Assembly: GCF_001757995.1 (NCBI RefSeq)
Contig: NZ_LXLV01000020.1
Span: 124,001 to 188,000, forward strand
Source of the DNA: Bacillus mycoides
GTDB lineage: Bacteria; Bacillota; Bacilli; Bacillales; Bacillaceae_G
Reading direction: 5' to 3'
DNA length: 64,000 nucleotides
Position 1 is the first letter of the stretch. The number at the start of each line of letters is the position of its first letter. Below are positions 1 to 10,000 of the stretch, piece by piece. Both the position numbers and the translations under genes were made by a program. The notes beneath the pieces are model-generated. The model did no database searches. It was not told the DNA's origin and saw only the letters and a list, made by a program, of their open reading frames with translations.

Positions 1-3
1 CAC

Positions 4-1482
4 TTGGAAAAGGTAGATATTTTTAAAGATATTGCGGAACGCACAGGCGGTGATATTTATTTTGGAGTTGTAGGAGCTGTTCGAACAGGGAAATCAACAT
101 TTATTAAAAAATTTATGGAACTTGTTGTTATTCCCAATATTGAAAATGAGTCAGACCGTCAAAGAGCGCAGGATGAACTGCCTCAAAGTGCTGCTGGTCG
201 TACAATAATGACGACGGAACCGAAGTTTGTTCCAAACCAAGCGGTTTCTATCGAAGTAGATGAAGGTCTTGAAGTGAATATTCGATTAGTAGATTGTGTT
301 GGATATACGGTTCCAGGAGCAAAAGGCTATGAAGATGAGAATGGTCCGCGCATGATTAATACTCCTTGGTATGAAGAGCCTATTCCATTCCATGAAGCTG
401 CAGAAATCGGAACACGTAAAGTAATTCAAGAGCATTCAACAATAGGTGTCGTTATTACAACAGATGGAACAATTGGTGAAATTCCAAGAAGAGATTATAT
501 AGATGCAGAAGAACGCGTTGTAAATGAGTTAAAAGAAGTAGGAAAGCCTTTCATTATGATTATCAATACTGTACAGCCATATCATCCAGATACGGAGCAG
601 TTACGTCAAAGCTTATCAGAAGAATATGATATCCCAGTAATTGCGATGAGTGTAGAGAGTTTAAGAGAAACAGATGTGTATAACGTACTTCGAGAAGCGT
701 TATTCGAGTTCCCGGTTTTAGAAGTGAATGTAAACCTTCCAAGCTGGGTAATGGTGCTAAATGAAGGGCATTGGTTACGCCAAAGTTATCAGGAAGCGGT
801 TCAAGAGACTGTAAAGGATATAAAACGTCTTCGTGATGTGGACCGTGTCGTTTGGCAGTTTAGTCAATATGAATTTATTGATCGAGCAAGTCTAGCTGGC
901 ATTGATATGGGGCAAGGTGTGGCAGAGATTGATTTATATGCGCCAGATGAATTGTATGATCAAATTTTAAAAGAAGTAGTAGGAGTAGAGATTCGAGGGA
1001 AAGATCATTTATTAAAGCTTATGCTCGATTTATCTCATGCGAAAACAGAGTATGACCAAGTGGCGGATGCCCTGCGGATGGTAAAACAAACCGGATATGG
1101 AGTAGCAGCGCCTGCATTAGCTGATATGAGCTTAGATGAACCGGAAATTATTCGTCACGGTTCAAGGTTCGGTGTTAAATTAAAAGCGGTTGCGCCGTCT
1201 ATTCATATGATTAAAGTGGATGTAGAATCAACATTTGAACCAATTATCGGTACTGAAAAACAAAGTGAAGAACTAGTTCGTTACTTGATGCAAGATTTTG
1301 AAGATGACCCGCTATCAATTTGGAATTCTGATATATTTGGGCGCTCTCTTAGCTCTATTGTTAGAGAAGGAATTCAAGCGAAGTTATCTCTAATGCCAGA
1401 AAACGCTCGTTATAAATTAAAAGAAACGCTAGAAAGAATTATTAATGAAGGATCTGGCGGATTAATTGCGATTATATTATAA
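4..1482 (+). CDS. spoIVA: Stage IV sporulation protein A (SpoIVA)
   Basis: This is the ATPase that polymerises on the outer forespore membrane and forms the basement layer on which the spore coat is built; it acts in the mother cell. The P-loop GAVRTGKST lies at residues 24-32 and the C-terminus ends in the family's GGLIAIIL tail. The 492-aa length and near-colinear match to B. subtilis SpoIVA indicate a complete protein. The start is a TTG at position 4, giving the usual MEKVDIF N-terminus; its ribosome binding site lies outside the window. A strong hairpin terminator follows the stop, so it is the last gene of its transcript. It sits upstream of hbs as in B. subtilis. Confidence 0.97.
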   Translation: MEKVDIFKDIAERTGGDIYFGVVGAVRTGKSTFIKKFMELVVIPNIENESDRQRAQDELPQSAAGRTIMTTEPKFVPNQAVSIEVDEGLEVNIRLVDCVGYTVPGAKGYEDENGPRMINTPWYEEPIPFHEAAEIGTRKVIQEHSTIGVVITTDGTIGEIPRRDYIDAEERVVNELKEVGKPFIMIINTVQPYHPDTEQLRQSLSEEYDIPVIAMSVESLRETDVYNVLREALFEFPVLEVNVNLPSWVMVLNEGHWLRQSYQEAVQETVKDIKRLRDVDRVVWQFSQYEFIDRASLAGIDMGQGVAEIDLYAPDELYDQILKEVVGVEIRGKDHLLKLMLDLSHAKTEYDQVADALRMVKQTGYGVAAPALADMSLDEPEIIRHGSRFGVKLKAVAPSIHMIKVDVESTFEPIIGTEKQSEELVRYLMQDFEDDPLSIWNSDIFGRSLSSIVREGIQAKLSLMPENARYKLKETLERIINEGSGGLIAIIL

Positions 1483-1490
1483 GAAAAAAA

Positions 1491-1518
1491 TCCCTCTAAT
1501 TGCAGAGGGATTTTTTTC
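1491..1518 (+). terminator. Terminator after spoIVA
   Basis: A 7-bp stem (tccctct / agaggga) closes a short loop and is followed by seven T residues. Confidence 0.9.
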
Positions 1519-1780
1519 TTTTTGAGTACGTAATAGAAAAATAAACAGTCATTATCTAATATTTTGTTGTAAATTGTCAAGTTTCATCAGAATTTCACAT
1601 TTTAAGAGTAACAATTTCCTTAAAAATATTGAATTATAAAGGAGAATCGTATAATATAGGCGTTGATAATGATTTATCTACATCTTTGTAGTATAGAATT
1701 TGTAAAAATTGCCTACAAATGAAAGTAAGACTCATTTTATGATCATTATACAGTCTTATCTTTGGGAGGAGGTGAATGGC

Positions 1781-2053
1781 ATGAACAAGACAGATTTAAT
1801 CAATGCTGTTGCAGAAGCAAGTTCCCTTTCTAAAAAGGACGCAACAAAAGCAGTGGACGCTGTTTTTGATTCTATCTTAGAAGCTTTAAAACAAGGTGAT
1901 AAAGTACAACTAATCGGATTCGGTAACTTCGAAGTTCGTGAGCGTGCGGCTCGTAAAGGTCGTAACCCACAAACAGGTGAGGAGATTGAAATCGCTGCAA
2001 GTAAAGTACCTGCATTCAAACCTGGTAAAGCGTTAAAAGATGCGGTTAAATAA
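1781..2053 (+). CDS. hbs: DNA-binding protein HU
   Basis: This is the histone-like HU protein, a small basic dimer that bends and compacts chromosomal DNA. The 90-aa product starts MNKTDLI and carries the HU signature [18 protein letters not shown] near residues 46-63 with the PAFKPGK C-terminal strand. I chose the ATG at 1781 because a strong GGGAGGAGGTGA site lies just upstream and it gives the standard 90-residue length; the frame is open further upstream but that extension is unlike HU. The 260 bp between the spoIVA terminator and this start must hold its promoter; a TATAAT at 1650-1655 is the best -10 candidate but lacks a well spaced -35. A hairpin terminator follows. Confidence 0.97.
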   Translation: MNKTDLINAVAEASSLSKKDATKAVDAVFDSILEALKQGDKVQLIGFGNFEVRERAARKGRNPQTGEEIEIAASKVPAFKPGKALKDAVK

Positions 2054-2071
2054 TCCTTACATATTAACAGG

Positions 2072-2108
2072 GAAGAAGGGTTTCCTTTTTGGAAACTCTT
2101 CTTTTTGC
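2072..2108 (+). terminator. Terminator after hbs
   Basis: An imperfect stem around ggaagaagggtttcc / ggaaactcttc is followed by a T run. Confidence 0.8.
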
Positions 2109-2174
2109 TTTTAAAAACATAAATATGCTAGAATGTGTTCGTATCACTTTTAGGTTTTTCGGGAGGGCTAGCGG

Positions 2175-2744
2175 ATGGCAAAAGTTAATTTAGAACAAAT
2201 TGAACATGCAGTACGTCTTATTTTAGAGGCGATCGGAGATGACCCAAATCGCGAGGGAGTACTTGATACACCGAAACGTGTTGCGAAAATGTATGCAGAA
2301 GTATTTTCAGGGATGCATGAGGATCCGAAAGAGCATTTACACAAAGTATTCGGAGAAGACCACGAAGAGCTTGTACTAGTAAAAGATATACCATTCTATT
2401 CGATGTGTGAGCATCATCTTGTTCCGTTTTATGGAGTTGCTCACGTTGCATATATTCCGCAAGGTGGAAAAGTAACAGGACTAAGTAAATTAGCTCGTAC
2501 TGTAGACACAATTGCGCGTCGTCCACAACTACAGGAACGAATTACATCAACAGTAGCTAACTCTATTATGGAAGTACTAGAGCCGCATGGTGTAATGGTA
2601 GTAGTAGAAGCAGAGCATATGTGTATGACGATGCGTGGTGTGAAAAAGCCTGGTGCGAAAACAGTAACGACTGCGGTGCGCGGCGTGTTAGAAAATGATG
2701 CAGCAGCACGTAGTGAAATTTTATCGTTTATTAAGACGAAGTAA
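2175..2744 (+). CDS. folE: GTP cyclohydrolase I
   Basis: This enzyme converts GTP to dihydroneopterin triphosphate, the first step of folate pterin synthesis. The 189-aa product has the zinc-binding motif SMCEHH near residue 77, HMCMTMRGV near residue 154 and the family ending in SFIKTK. The ATG at 2175 follows a GGGAGGG site. In B. subtilis this gene is called mtrA and is followed by mtrB, which encodes the tryptophan-sensing TRAP protein. Here no mtrB-like reading frame exists between this stop and hepS; only a terminator and about 240 bp of non-coding DNA are present. Confidence 0.97.
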   Translation: MAKVNLEQIEHAVRLILEAIGDDPNREGVLDTPKRVAKMYAEVFSGMHEDPKEHLHKVFGEDHEELVLVKDIPFYSMCEHHLVPFYGVAHVAYIPQGGKVTGLSKLARTVDTIARRPQLQERITSTVANSIMEVLEPHGVMVVVEAEHMCMTMRGVKKPGAKTVTTAVRGVLENDAAARSEILSFIKTK

Positions 2745-2776
2745 AGAAAAGCGGGAAACTGCTTTTCTTTTTTTTA
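2744..2776 (+). terminator. Terminator after folE
   Basis: The stem agaaaagc / gcttttct with an 8-nt loop is followed by a T tract, immediately after the folE stop codon. Confidence 0.88.
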
Positions 2777-3015
2777 TATACAAAAAAATGATATAGTTTT
2801 AGTGTTAAAGAGCAAGAATATAAAGGTTGAAAATTACTTCTGCCTTTTGTGGAAATGAATGTTTGTAGTTGTTAGAGACGAAGATAACTCGTATGAATGA
2901 AAGATGAGGCTTTATTCGGGGGCAGTTTGGCAGAAGTAGCCAAGTTTTGATTATAGAAAATAGAATGTATGTGTTATAATAAATTTTATGAATTAGAAAA
3001 CAAGGGTGATTTTTT

Positions 3016-3768
3016 GTGTGTGACATCTACGGAGGGTATGCGGGTATTAAAGAGAAATTGATGGAGAAATTACGCCATCCTTATTTTATAAACTATATTG
3101 AAGAACCATTTATTGATGAAGAGAAAATAGCGCTGTTATACGGTGCATTAAAAGGTGCAAATATACATAAAGAACAAATTGATCATTATGTAGTAACGAT
3201 TATGCTTGTACAAATTGCTCTTGATACACATGAAAAAGTATCGAATAAAGCAAACGAAGAGACGAGTGGATTCCATAAGCGTCGTCAATTGACAGTTCTT
3301 GCAGGGGATTATTATAGTGGTCTATACTATTACTTATTGTCAATGAATTGTGATATTATCTTAATTCGTGCACTTGCTGAAGGAATTAAGGAGATTAATG
3401 AACATAAAATTATGCTATATCAAAAAGCACATGTGGCGATTCAAGACATAATGGAAAGTGTAGTAATAATTGAATCTGCGCTTTTACAAAAAACATGTGA
3501 TCATTTTCATTTATCTAATTGGAAACCATATATAACTTATGTGTTAGGGAAAAATCGTCTTCAAAAAGAGTGTCAATTGTATGCTGATAAACAAAATTCA
3601 CCTGTTTTTCAAGCGGTCCAACAAATCTCATCGGATGACGATAAAAATCTAGAAACAGTTATTAATGAATGGCTTATGGAAATGAGAAAGCAGGAAGAAA
3701 ATTTTTTAGAGAATCATACAGAAGTTAATGAGATAATTTCTATGTTAAGAGATAAATCAAGGACATAA
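3016..3768 (+). CDS. hepS: Heptaprenyl diphosphate synthase component I
   Basis: This is the small, non-catalytic subunit of heptaprenyl diphosphate synthase, which with HepT makes the C35 side chain of menaquinone-7. The 250-aa product matches the HepS family in the block [15 protein letters not shown] (near residues 92-106) and in the following IKEINEHKI segment. The start is GTG at 3016 with AAGGGTGAT upstream. A TATAAT at 2975-2980 is a possible -10, without a convincing -35. It leads the menaquinone cluster hepS-menG-hepT. Confidence 0.92.
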   Translation: MCDIYGGYAGIKEKLMEKLRHPYFINYIEEPFIDEEKIALLYGALKGANIHKEQIDHYVVTIMLVQIALDTHEKVSNKANEETSGFHKRRQLTVLAGDYYSGLYYYLLSMNCDIILIRALAEGIKEINEHKIMLYQKAHVAIQDIMESVVIIESALLQKTCDHFHLSNWKPYITYVLGKNRLQKECQLYADKQNSPVFQAVQQISSDDDKNLETVINEWLMEMRKQEENFLENHTEVNEIISMLRDKSRT

Positions 3769-3797
3769 GCAACTTTACATTGGAAGAAGGTACGAGC

Positions 3798-4511
3798 ATG
3801 CAACAATCAAAAGAAGAAAGAGTACATGACGTATTTGAGAAAATTTCTGATAAATACGATGTGATGAATTCTGTAATTAGTTTTCAAAGGCATAAGGCAT
3901 GGCGCAAAGAAACGATGCGAATTATGGATGTGAAACCTGGGAGTAAGGCACTTGATGTATGCTGCGGGACGGCAGATTGGACAATTGCACTAGCGGGAGC
4001 TGTAGGTGAAGATGGGAAGGTTTACGGTTTAGACTTTAGTGAAAATATGCTAGCTGTCGGTAAACAAAAGGTAGAAGCTTTAGAATTAAAGCAAGTAGAA
4101 CTTATGCATGGAAATGCAATGGAACTTCCTTATGAAGATAATACGTTTGATTATGTAACGATTGGTTTTGGGTTACGTAACGTTCCGGATTACATGCAAG
4201 TATTAAAAGAAATGACGCGTGTAGTAAAGCCTGGTGGAAAAGTAATTTGCCTGGAAACATCCCAACCAACGATGATAGGTTTTCGTCAAGGATATGTCTT
4301 ATACTTTAAATATATCATGCCGTTATTTGGAAAGATGTTTGCGAAAAGTTATAAAGAATATTCATGGCTTCAGGAATCTGCTAGTACATTCCCAGGGATG
4401 AAAGAGTTAGCAAATATGTTTGAAGAAGCTGGGCTTAAGAATGTGCAAGTGAAACCATTTACTTTTGGTGTAGCAGCTATGCATTTAGGTATTAAACCAG
4501 AATCAAAATAG
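3798..4511 (+). CDS. menG: Demethylmenaquinone methyltransferase
   Basis: This SAM-dependent enzyme methylates demethylmenaquinone to menaquinone, the final ring step. The product has the UbiE/MenG signatures: the SAM-binding [10 protein letters not shown] near residue 52, the GFGLRNV motif near residue 118 and [13 protein letters not shown] place the start at ATG 3798, giving the usual 237 aa, because GGAAGAAGG sits just before it; an in-frame TTG at 3780 would add six residues without a site of its own. It lies 29 bp after hepS and 38 bp before hepT, which provides the prenyl chain. Confidence 0.96.
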   Translation: MQQSKEERVHDVFEKISDKYDVMNSVISFQRHKAWRKETMRIMDVKPGSKALDVCCGTADWTIALAGAVGEDGKVYGLDFSENMLAVGKQKVEALELKQVELMHGNAMELPYEDNTFDYVTIGFGLRNVPDYMQVLKEMTRVVKPGGKVICLETSQPTMIGFRQGYVLYFKYIMPLFGKMFAKSYKEYSWLQESASTFPGMKELANMFEEAGLKNVQVKPFTFGVAAMHLGIKPESK

Positions 4512-4549
4512 AAAAAAGAAAAAAGACGTTTTAGGTTAAGGTGAACAAT

Positions 4550-5512
4550 ATGAAGTTACAACTTATGTACTCTTTTTTACGATCGGATATTAATGTTATA
4601 GAAAAAGAATTGAAGAAGACAGTTGCTTCTGAGCAGCCGTTAGTAGAAGAAGCGGCATTACAGCTTATTGAAGCAGGTGGGAAGCGGATTCGCCCTGTTT
4701 TTGTTTTGCTTGCAGGGAAATTTGGGGATTATAAGTTAGATGCAATTAAGCATGTTGCGGTTGCATTAGAACTTATTCATATGGCTTCGCTTGTTCACGA
4801 TGATGTCATTGATGCTGCGTTTTTACGACGCGGTAGCGCAACAGTGAATGCGAAATGGGGAGATCGTATTGCAATGTATACAGGAGACTACTTGTTTGCG
4901 AAGTCTCTTGAATGTATAACAAATATAGAAATTCCAGATGCACATCAAGCGTTGTCTCATACAATTTTAGAAGTTTGTAAAGGTGAAATCGAACAAATTA
5001 AAGATAAGTATAACTATGATCAAAATTTAAGAACGTATTTAAGAAGGATAAAACGAAAAACAGCATTGTTAATCGCCGCGAGTTGTCAGTTGGGAGCGAT
5101 TGCTGCTGGTGCTAATCGTGATACTGTAAATCGTCTATTTTGGTATGGATATTTTGTGGGTATGTCTTATCAAATTATTGATGATATTTTAGATTTCGTA
5201 TCGACAGAAGAGAAGCTTGGAAAGCCTGCTGGTGGTGATTTATTACAAGGTAACATTACATTACCTGTTTTGTATGCCATGGAAGATCCAGTTCTTCGTC
5301 AGAAAATTACATCTGTGCATGAAAATACAACAGCAAGTGAAATGAAAGAAATTATTGATGATATTAAAGCGAGCGAAGCTATTGATAAAGCATTTTCGTT
5401 TAGTGAACGTTATTTACATAAAGCATTAGACATAATAAAACCACTCCCTCGTGGACAGGCGAAGTACGCGTTGCAAAATGTTGCAAAGTATATTGGAAAA
5501 CGAAAATTTTAG
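4550..5512 (+). CDS. hepT: Heptaprenyl diphosphate synthase component II
   Basis: This is the catalytic subunit of heptaprenyl diphosphate synthase, a trans-prenyltransferase that adds isopentenyl units to make the C35 chain. Both aspartate-rich motifs are present: DDVID near residue 84 and DDILD near residue 210, and GGKRIRP near residue 44 binds diphosphate. I chose ATG 4550 (320 aa) because TAAGGTG is well spaced from it; the GTG at 4541 lies inside that site. Partner of hepS two genes upstream. Confidence 0.95.
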   Translation: MKLQLMYSFLRSDINVIEKELKKTVASEQPLVEEAALQLIEAGGKRIRPVFVLLAGKFGDYKLDAIKHVAVALELIHMASLVHDDVIDAAFLRRGSATVNAKWGDRIAMYTGDYLFAKSLECITNIEIPDAHQALSHTILEVCKGEIEQIKDKYNYDQNLRTYLRRIKRKTALLIAASCQLGAIAAGANRDTVNRLFWYGYFVGMSYQIIDDILDFVSTEEKLGKPAGGDLLQGNITLPVLYAMEDPVLRQKITSVHENTTASEMKEIIDDIKASEAIDKAFSFSERYLHKALDIIKPLPRGQAKYALQNVAKYIGKRKF

Positions 5513-5636
5513 TGATTTTTCTAAAAAATAAAATAATCTCTCTATTTCAAAACTATTGCACAATTGTGATAAGGGTGTTAATATGTGTGTGGGGATATAC
5601 AATTACATACATAATTCAGAAGTGGAGAGATTTTTT

Positions 5637-6083
5637 ATGGAAAAAACATTTCTAATGGTAAAACCAGACGGTGTACAACGTGCCTTCATTGGGGAAATCG
5701 TAGCTCGTTTTGAGAAAAAGGGCTTTCAATTAGTTGGTGCAAAATTAATGCAAGTTACTCCGGAAATTGCTGAACAACACTACGGTGAGCATAAAGAAAG
5801 ACCTTTCTTTGGTGAATTAGTAGACTTTATTACATCTGGCCCTGTATTCGCAATGGTATGGCAAGGTGAAAATGTAGTAGATACAGCACGCAATATGATG
5901 GGTAAAACACGACCACATGAAGCTGATATGGGAACAATTCGCGGAGATTTCGGTGTAACTGTTGCGAAAAACATAATCCACGGTTCGGATTCTTTAGAAA
6001 GTGCAGAGCGCGAGATTGCTATTTTCTTTAAGGAAGAAGAATTAGTAGACTACTCAAAATTAATGAATCAATGGATTTACTAA
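5637..6083 (+). CDS. ndk: Nucleoside diphosphate kinase
   Basis: This enzyme transfers the gamma-phosphate between nucleoside triphosphates and diphosphates through a phosphohistidine. The 148-aa product begins [15 protein letters not shown] and contains the catalytic NIIHGSDS near residue 115. The start at ATG 5637 follows GTGGAGAG and gives the standard length; the open frame reaches further upstream but without family similarity. A strong terminator follows. In B. subtilis cheR lies between ndk and aroF; here it is missing. Confidence 0.97.
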   Translation: MEKTFLMVKPDGVQRAFIGEIVARFEKKGFQLVGAKLMQVTPEIAEQHYGEHKERPFFGELVDFITSGPVFAMVWQGENVVDTARNMMGKTRPHEADMGTIRGDFGVTVAKNIIHGSDSLESAEREIAIFFKEEELVDYSKLMNQWIY

Positions 6084-6129
6084 TTATTTTGAAATAATTT
6101 GTAAACGCTTTAATAACTGTGATAATAGT

Positions 6130-6174
6130 AAAAAGTGCAAGAAGAATAGGGGTATTCTTCTTGCACTTTTTTTA
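6130..6174 (+). terminator. Terminator after ndk
   Basis: A long, nearly perfect stem (aaaagtgcaagaagaat and its complement) is followed by T-rich sequence. It ends the folate/menaquinone/ndk block before aroF. Confidence 0.93.
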
Positions 6175-6355
6175 TTTTGATTTGTTACGAAGCTAAAGCT
6201 GTTATGATATATTTTATTTAATATAAATGATTTAGAAATACGAAAACGATAGAATAATGATAAATATGGTAAAGTAGAAAGATGATTTATTATATGACTT
6301 CTTTTTTATAGAATAATAAGAATTACAATCATATATACGAAAAGAGGAATAACAT

Positions 6356-7528
6356 ATGCGGTATATTACAGCTGGTGAATCCCACGGACCACAACTTACG
6401 ACAATTGTAGAAGGTGTTCCGGCAGGATTATCTTTAGTAGCGAATGATATAAATGAAGAATTAGCTAGAAGGCAAAAAGGATATGGACGCGGTAGACGCA
6501 TGCAAATTGAGAAAGACCAAGTGCAAATTGTAAGTGGTGTTAGGCATGGGAAGACAATGGGGTCCCCGATTGCACTTGTTGTTGAAAATCGTGATTTTAC
6601 ACATTGGACAAAGGTTATGGGTGCAGAGCCGCTAACTGAGCAGGAAGAGAAAGAAATGAAAAGGCAAGTTACGAAACCTAGACCTGGACACGCAGATTTA
6701 AATGGTGCGATTAAATATGGTCATAGAGATATGAGGAATGTATTAGAGCGTTCTTCAGCACGTGAAACGACAGTTCGTGTTGCAGCTGGTGCAGTTGCAA
6801 AAAAAATATTAGCGGAATTAGGTATACAAGTAGCGGGACATGTTGTGGAGATCGGTGGTGTACAGGCAGAAAATATTAAATATAACTCTATTGCGGAATT
6901 ACAAAGTACTACAGAAGCATCTCCTGTACGTTGTTTAGATGAAGAGGCAGGTAAAAAGATGATGCAAGCGATTGATGATGCGAAGGCAAATGGTGATTCT
7001 ATCGGCGGTATTGTTGAAGTAGTTGTAGAAGGAATGCCAATTGGAGTAGGTAGCTATGTACATTATGATAGAAAATTAGATGCAAAATTAGCAGCGGCAA
7101 TTATGAGTATTAACGCTTTTAAAGGTGTTGAAATTGGAATTGGTTTTGAAGCAGCACATAGACCAGGCAGTGAAGTGCATGATGAAATCCTTTGGGATGA
7201 AGTGCAAGGGTACAGAAGAAAAACGAACAATGCAGGTGGATTAGAAGGTGGCATGACAACTGGTATGCCGGTTGTTGTGCGCGGTGTTATGAAACCGATA
7301 CCGACATTATATAAACCGCTTCAAAGTGTTGATATTGATACGAAAGAACCTTTTACAGCGAGTATTGAACGTTCAGATAGTTGTGCAGTGCCAGCAGCTA
7401 GCGTTGTGGCTGAAGCTGTTGTGGCTTGGGAGCTCGCGACAGCTTTAATTGAACAATTTGGATTAGATCGTATCGATCTTATACGTGAAAATATTAAGAA
7501 ACATAATGAATATGCGAGGGGATTTTAA
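6356..7528 (+). CDS. aroF: Chorismate synthase
   Basis: This enzyme converts 5-enolpyruvylshikimate 3-phosphate to chorismate using reduced flavin. Three family signatures are visible: GESHGPQL near the N-terminus, [15 protein letters not shown] near residue 130 and RSDSCAVPA near residue 339. The 390-aa length is full. ATG 6356 follows GAGGAATAAC. The symbol follows B. subtilis usage; the same gene is aroC in E. coli. Its stop overlaps the aroB start by one base, so the two genes are translationally coupled. The 180-bp upstream gap after the ndk terminator should contain the promoter, which I could not define. Confidence 0.97.
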   Translation: MRYITAGESHGPQLTTIVEGVPAGLSLVANDINEELARRQKGYGRGRRMQIEKDQVQIVSGVRHGKTMGSPIALVVENRDFTHWTKVMGAEPLTEQEEKEMKRQVTKPRPGHADLNGAIKYGHRDMRNVLERSSARETTVRVAAGAVAKKILAELGIQVAGHVVEIGGVQAENIKYNSIAELQSTTEASPVRCLDEEAGKKMMQAIDDAKANGDSIGGIVEVVVEGMPIGVGSYVHYDRKLDAKLAAAIMSINAFKGVEIGIGFEAAHRPGSEVHDEILWDEVQGYRRKTNNAGGLEGGMTTGMPVVVRGVMKPIPTLYKPLQSVDIDTKEPFTASIERSDSCAVPAASVVAEAVVAWELATALIEQFGLDRIDLIRENIKKHNEYARGF

Positions 7529-8613
7529 TGGAGAACATACATATTCAAACGAAATCAAAAGAATATGATGTACATGTTGGAAGGGAGGCGTTGTCACATT
7601 TAACAACGCTTATTCAAAAAATGAATCCTGCAGTATCTAACATAATGATCATTTCTGATGAAGCTGTTGCATCACTGCATTTACAGACAGTTGTTGATGC
7701 ATTGCAAGTAGAGCAAAAAGTATTTTCGTTTGTTGTACCGAGTGGCGAAAAAGAGAAGTCTTTTGAAAATTTCTATGAGGCTCACACTTCGGCTCTTGAA
7801 AATAAATTAGATAGAAATTCTTTAATCATCGCGCTTGGAGGCGGAATGATTGGAGATTTGGCTGGATTTGTTGCCGCGTCGTTTATGCGTGGTATTCGCT
7901 TTGTCCAAGTTCCAACAACTTTGTTAGCTCACGATAGCGCAGTAGGCGGAAAAGTAGCAATTAACCATCCACTAGGAAAAAATATGATTGGGGCGTTCCA
8001 TCAGCCAGAAGCTGTTGTATATCATACGCCATTTTTATATTCACTTCCTGAAAAAGAGTGGCGATCAGGTTATGCAGAAGTGATAAAGCATGCTCTTATT
8101 GGTGATGTAGAGCTATATCATTGGTTAAAGGAAGAAGTGCAAACATTAACGGATCTTCGTGATGAAAAGTTAATTCATATATTAACGAAGGCGATTCCTG
8201 TGAAAGCGAACATCGTGTCGCAAGACGAAACAGAAAAAGGTGTACGTGCCCATTTGAATTTTGGGCATACGTTAGGACATGCTCTTGAAAAAGAGTTAGG
8301 ATATGGAAATATTACTCACGGTGATGGAGTAGCGGTTGGCATGCTATTTGCCATGTTTTTAAGTGAGCAAGTGTACAAAATTGATCTTTCTTATCAAGAA
8401 ATGAAGCAGTGGTTCTTGAAATACGGTTATCCAAAAATGCCAAGCGACTTGAATGTAGAACGTCTCGTTCAGTTGATGAAACAAGATAAAAAAGCAAATG
8501 CCGGAACAATTCATATGGTGCTTATGCAGGAATATGGGGGAGTGAATGTCGTATCTATTTCAGATGAGACTGTTCATATTGCGTTAGAAGCATTTCAAAA
8601 GGATATGGTCTAA
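7528..8613 (+). CDS. aroB: 3-dehydroquinate synthase
   Basis: This NAD- and metal-dependent enzyme makes 3-dehydroquinate from DAHP in the shikimate pathway. The 361-aa product has the NAD-binding LGGGMIGDLAGFVAA near residue 100, the PTTLLAHDSAVGGK block and HLNFGHTLGHALE near residue 237, with metal-binding histidines. It overlaps aroF by one base. About 100 bp separate it from hisC, where B. subtilis carries aroH and the six trp genes. Confidence 0.97.
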   Translation: MENIHIQTKSKEYDVHVGREALSHLTTLIQKMNPAVSNIMIISDEAVASLHLQTVVDALQVEQKVFSFVVPSGEKEKSFENFYEAHTSALENKLDRNSLIIALGGGMIGDLAGFVAASFMRGIRFVQVPTTLLAHDSAVGGKVAINHPLGKNMIGAFHQPEAVVYHTPFLYSLPEKEWRSGYAEVIKHALIGDVELYHWLKEEVQTLTDLRDEKLIHILTKAIPVKANIVSQDETEKGVRAHLNFGHTLGHALEKELGYGNITHGDGVAVGMLFAMFLSEQVYKIDLSYQEMKQWFLKYGYPKMPSDLNVERLVQLMKQDKKANAGTIHMVLMQEYGGVNVVSISDETVHIALEAFQKDMV

Positions 8614-8703
8614 AAAAGTTGTAGAACAGGTATGAAATGCATATTTAAAGGTATTCTCGTAATGGTGACGGTTATGATTAAAGATGATAGTAAGGAATTA
8701 TAA
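8614..8703 (+). pseudogene. Possible remnant of a chorismate mutase (aroH)
   Basis: Between aroB and hisC the frame that continues aroB stays open for 29 codons after its stop. It reads TGMKCI and then LVMVTVM, which loosely resembles the AroH segment TGGLKKCIRVMMTVQ. The order fits the position of aroH in B. subtilis. The stretch is very short and the match may be chance, so this is only a pointer. Confidence 0.15.
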
Positions 8704-8730
8704 ATCATATCAATGACTGGGGGAAGAAAA

Positions 8731-9843
8731 GTGAGAGTAAAAGAGCAATTGTTAACTTTGAGAGCATATGTACCTGGGAAAAATATTGAGGAAGTAAAAA
8801 GAGAATATGGATTGTCAAAAATTGTGAAGTTAGCATCGAATGAAAATCCGTTTGGCTGCTCTGCCCGTGTGACAGAAGCATTAACTTCGTTAGCCAATCA
8901 ATATGCACTCTACCCGGACGGGGCGGCTTTTGAGCTTCGTGAGAAAGTAGCAGAGCATTTAGGTGTAAAAGCGGAACAACTTTTATTTGGTAGTGGGTTA
9001 GATGAAGTCATTCAAATGATTAGCCGCGCCTTGCTACATAACGGAACAAATGTTGTAATGGCGAATCCTACGTTCTCACAATATTATCACCATGCTGTTA
9101 TTGAAGGAGCGGAAGTTAGGGAAGTACCACTTGAAAATGGTATTCACAATTTAGATGCAATGTTAAAGCAAGTAGATGAGAAAACGAAGATTGTATGGAT
9201 TTGTAATCCGAATAACCCGACAGGTACATATGTAGAGAAACAAAAATTACTTTCATTTTTAGAATCAGTTCCAAAGTCAGCGCTCGTTATTATGGACGAG
9301 GCATATTATGAATATGCGGAAGCAAAAGACTATCCGCAAACATTACCTCTTCTTGAAAAGTACGAAAATCTTATGGTGCTACGCACATTCTCAAAAGCAT
9401 ATGGATTAGCTGCTTTTCGTATTGGATATGCGATTGGGGATGCAAAGCTTATTGGGCAGCTAGAAGTGGCGAGACTACCATTTAACACATCAACTATCGC
9501 CCAAGCGGTAGCATTAGCGGCAATAGAGGATCAGCAGTTTTTACAAGAGTGTGTGAAGAAAAATGCCGAAGGATTAAATCAATATTATGCATTTTGTAAG
9601 GAATATAACGTATTCTACTATCCATCTCAAACGAATTTCATTTTCTTGAAACTCGGTATACCTGGTAATGAAGCTTTCGAAAGATTAATGCAAAAAGGAT
9701 ATATCGTTCGTTCTGGTGCAGCATTTGGTATGCATGATGGTATTCGTATTACTGTTGGATTAAAAGAAGAAAATGATGAGATTATTGAATTACTTACGGA
9801 ACTTGTAAAAGAACAAGTGAAGAAAGAAGAAACGTATTCTTAA
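8731..9843 (+). CDS. hisC: Histidinol-phosphate / aromatic aminotransferase
   Basis: This PLP-dependent aminotransferase acts on histidinol phosphate and, in Bacillus, also transaminates aromatic keto acids such as prephenate-derived ones. The product shows ASNENPFG near residue 33, NPNNPTG near residue 155 and the PLP lysine in FSKAYGLAAFRIGY near residue 220. I chose GTG 8731 (370 aa) because the GGGGGAAG site just before it fits; the ATG at 8713 overlaps no site. Its place among aro genes argues for a shared histidine and aromatic role. A terminator follows, so aroA is separately transcribed. Confidence 0.93.
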   Translation: MRVKEQLLTLRAYVPGKNIEEVKREYGLSKIVKLASNENPFGCSARVTEALTSLANQYALYPDGAAFELREKVAEHLGVKAEQLLFGSGLDEVIQMISRALLHNGTNVVMANPTFSQYYHHAVIEGAEVREVPLENGIHNLDAMLKQVDEKTKIVWICNPNNPTGTYVEKQKLLSFLESVPKSALVIMDEAYYEYAEAKDYPQTLPLLEKYENLMVLRTFSKAYGLAAFRIGYAIGDAKLIGQLEVARLPFNTSTIAQAVALAAIEDQQFLQECVKKNAEGLNQYYAFCKEYNVFYYPSQTNFIFLKLGIPGNEAFERLMQKGYIVRSGAAFGMHDGIRITVGLKEENDEIIELLTELVKEQVKKEETYS

Positions 9844-9852
9844 GAAATAGTG

Positions 9853-9878
9853 AAGGCTCCTGTTACAGGAGCCTTTTT
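9853..9878 (+). terminator. Terminator after hisC
   Basis: A perfect stem aaggctcctg / caggagcctt is followed by five T residues. Confidence 0.92.
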
Positions 9879-9905
9879 CATTTGAATTGCAATAAGGGGA
9901 GTTGT

Positions 9906-9935
9906 TTGCACGTTCAAGAAAGAAAACGTTACAAT
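9906..9935 (+). promoter_or_regulatory. Sigma-A-type promoter for aroA
   Basis: TTGCAC and TACAAT are separated by 18 bp, about 65 bp before the aroA start and after the hisC terminator. Confidence 0.6.
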
Positions 9936-10000
9936 AGAAGTAGACGTATAAGAGGAACTATTATACATATAACTTATTTAAAATGTGAGGAGGATACAGT

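Noticed and set aside
1709-1780. N-terminal extension of HU
   Set aside because: HU proteins are about 90 residues, and the strong ribosome binding site sits directly before ATG 1781.
2777-3015. A hidden mtrB between folE and hepS
   Set aside because: No plus-strand frame of about 75 codons or TRAP-like motif is present in this stretch.
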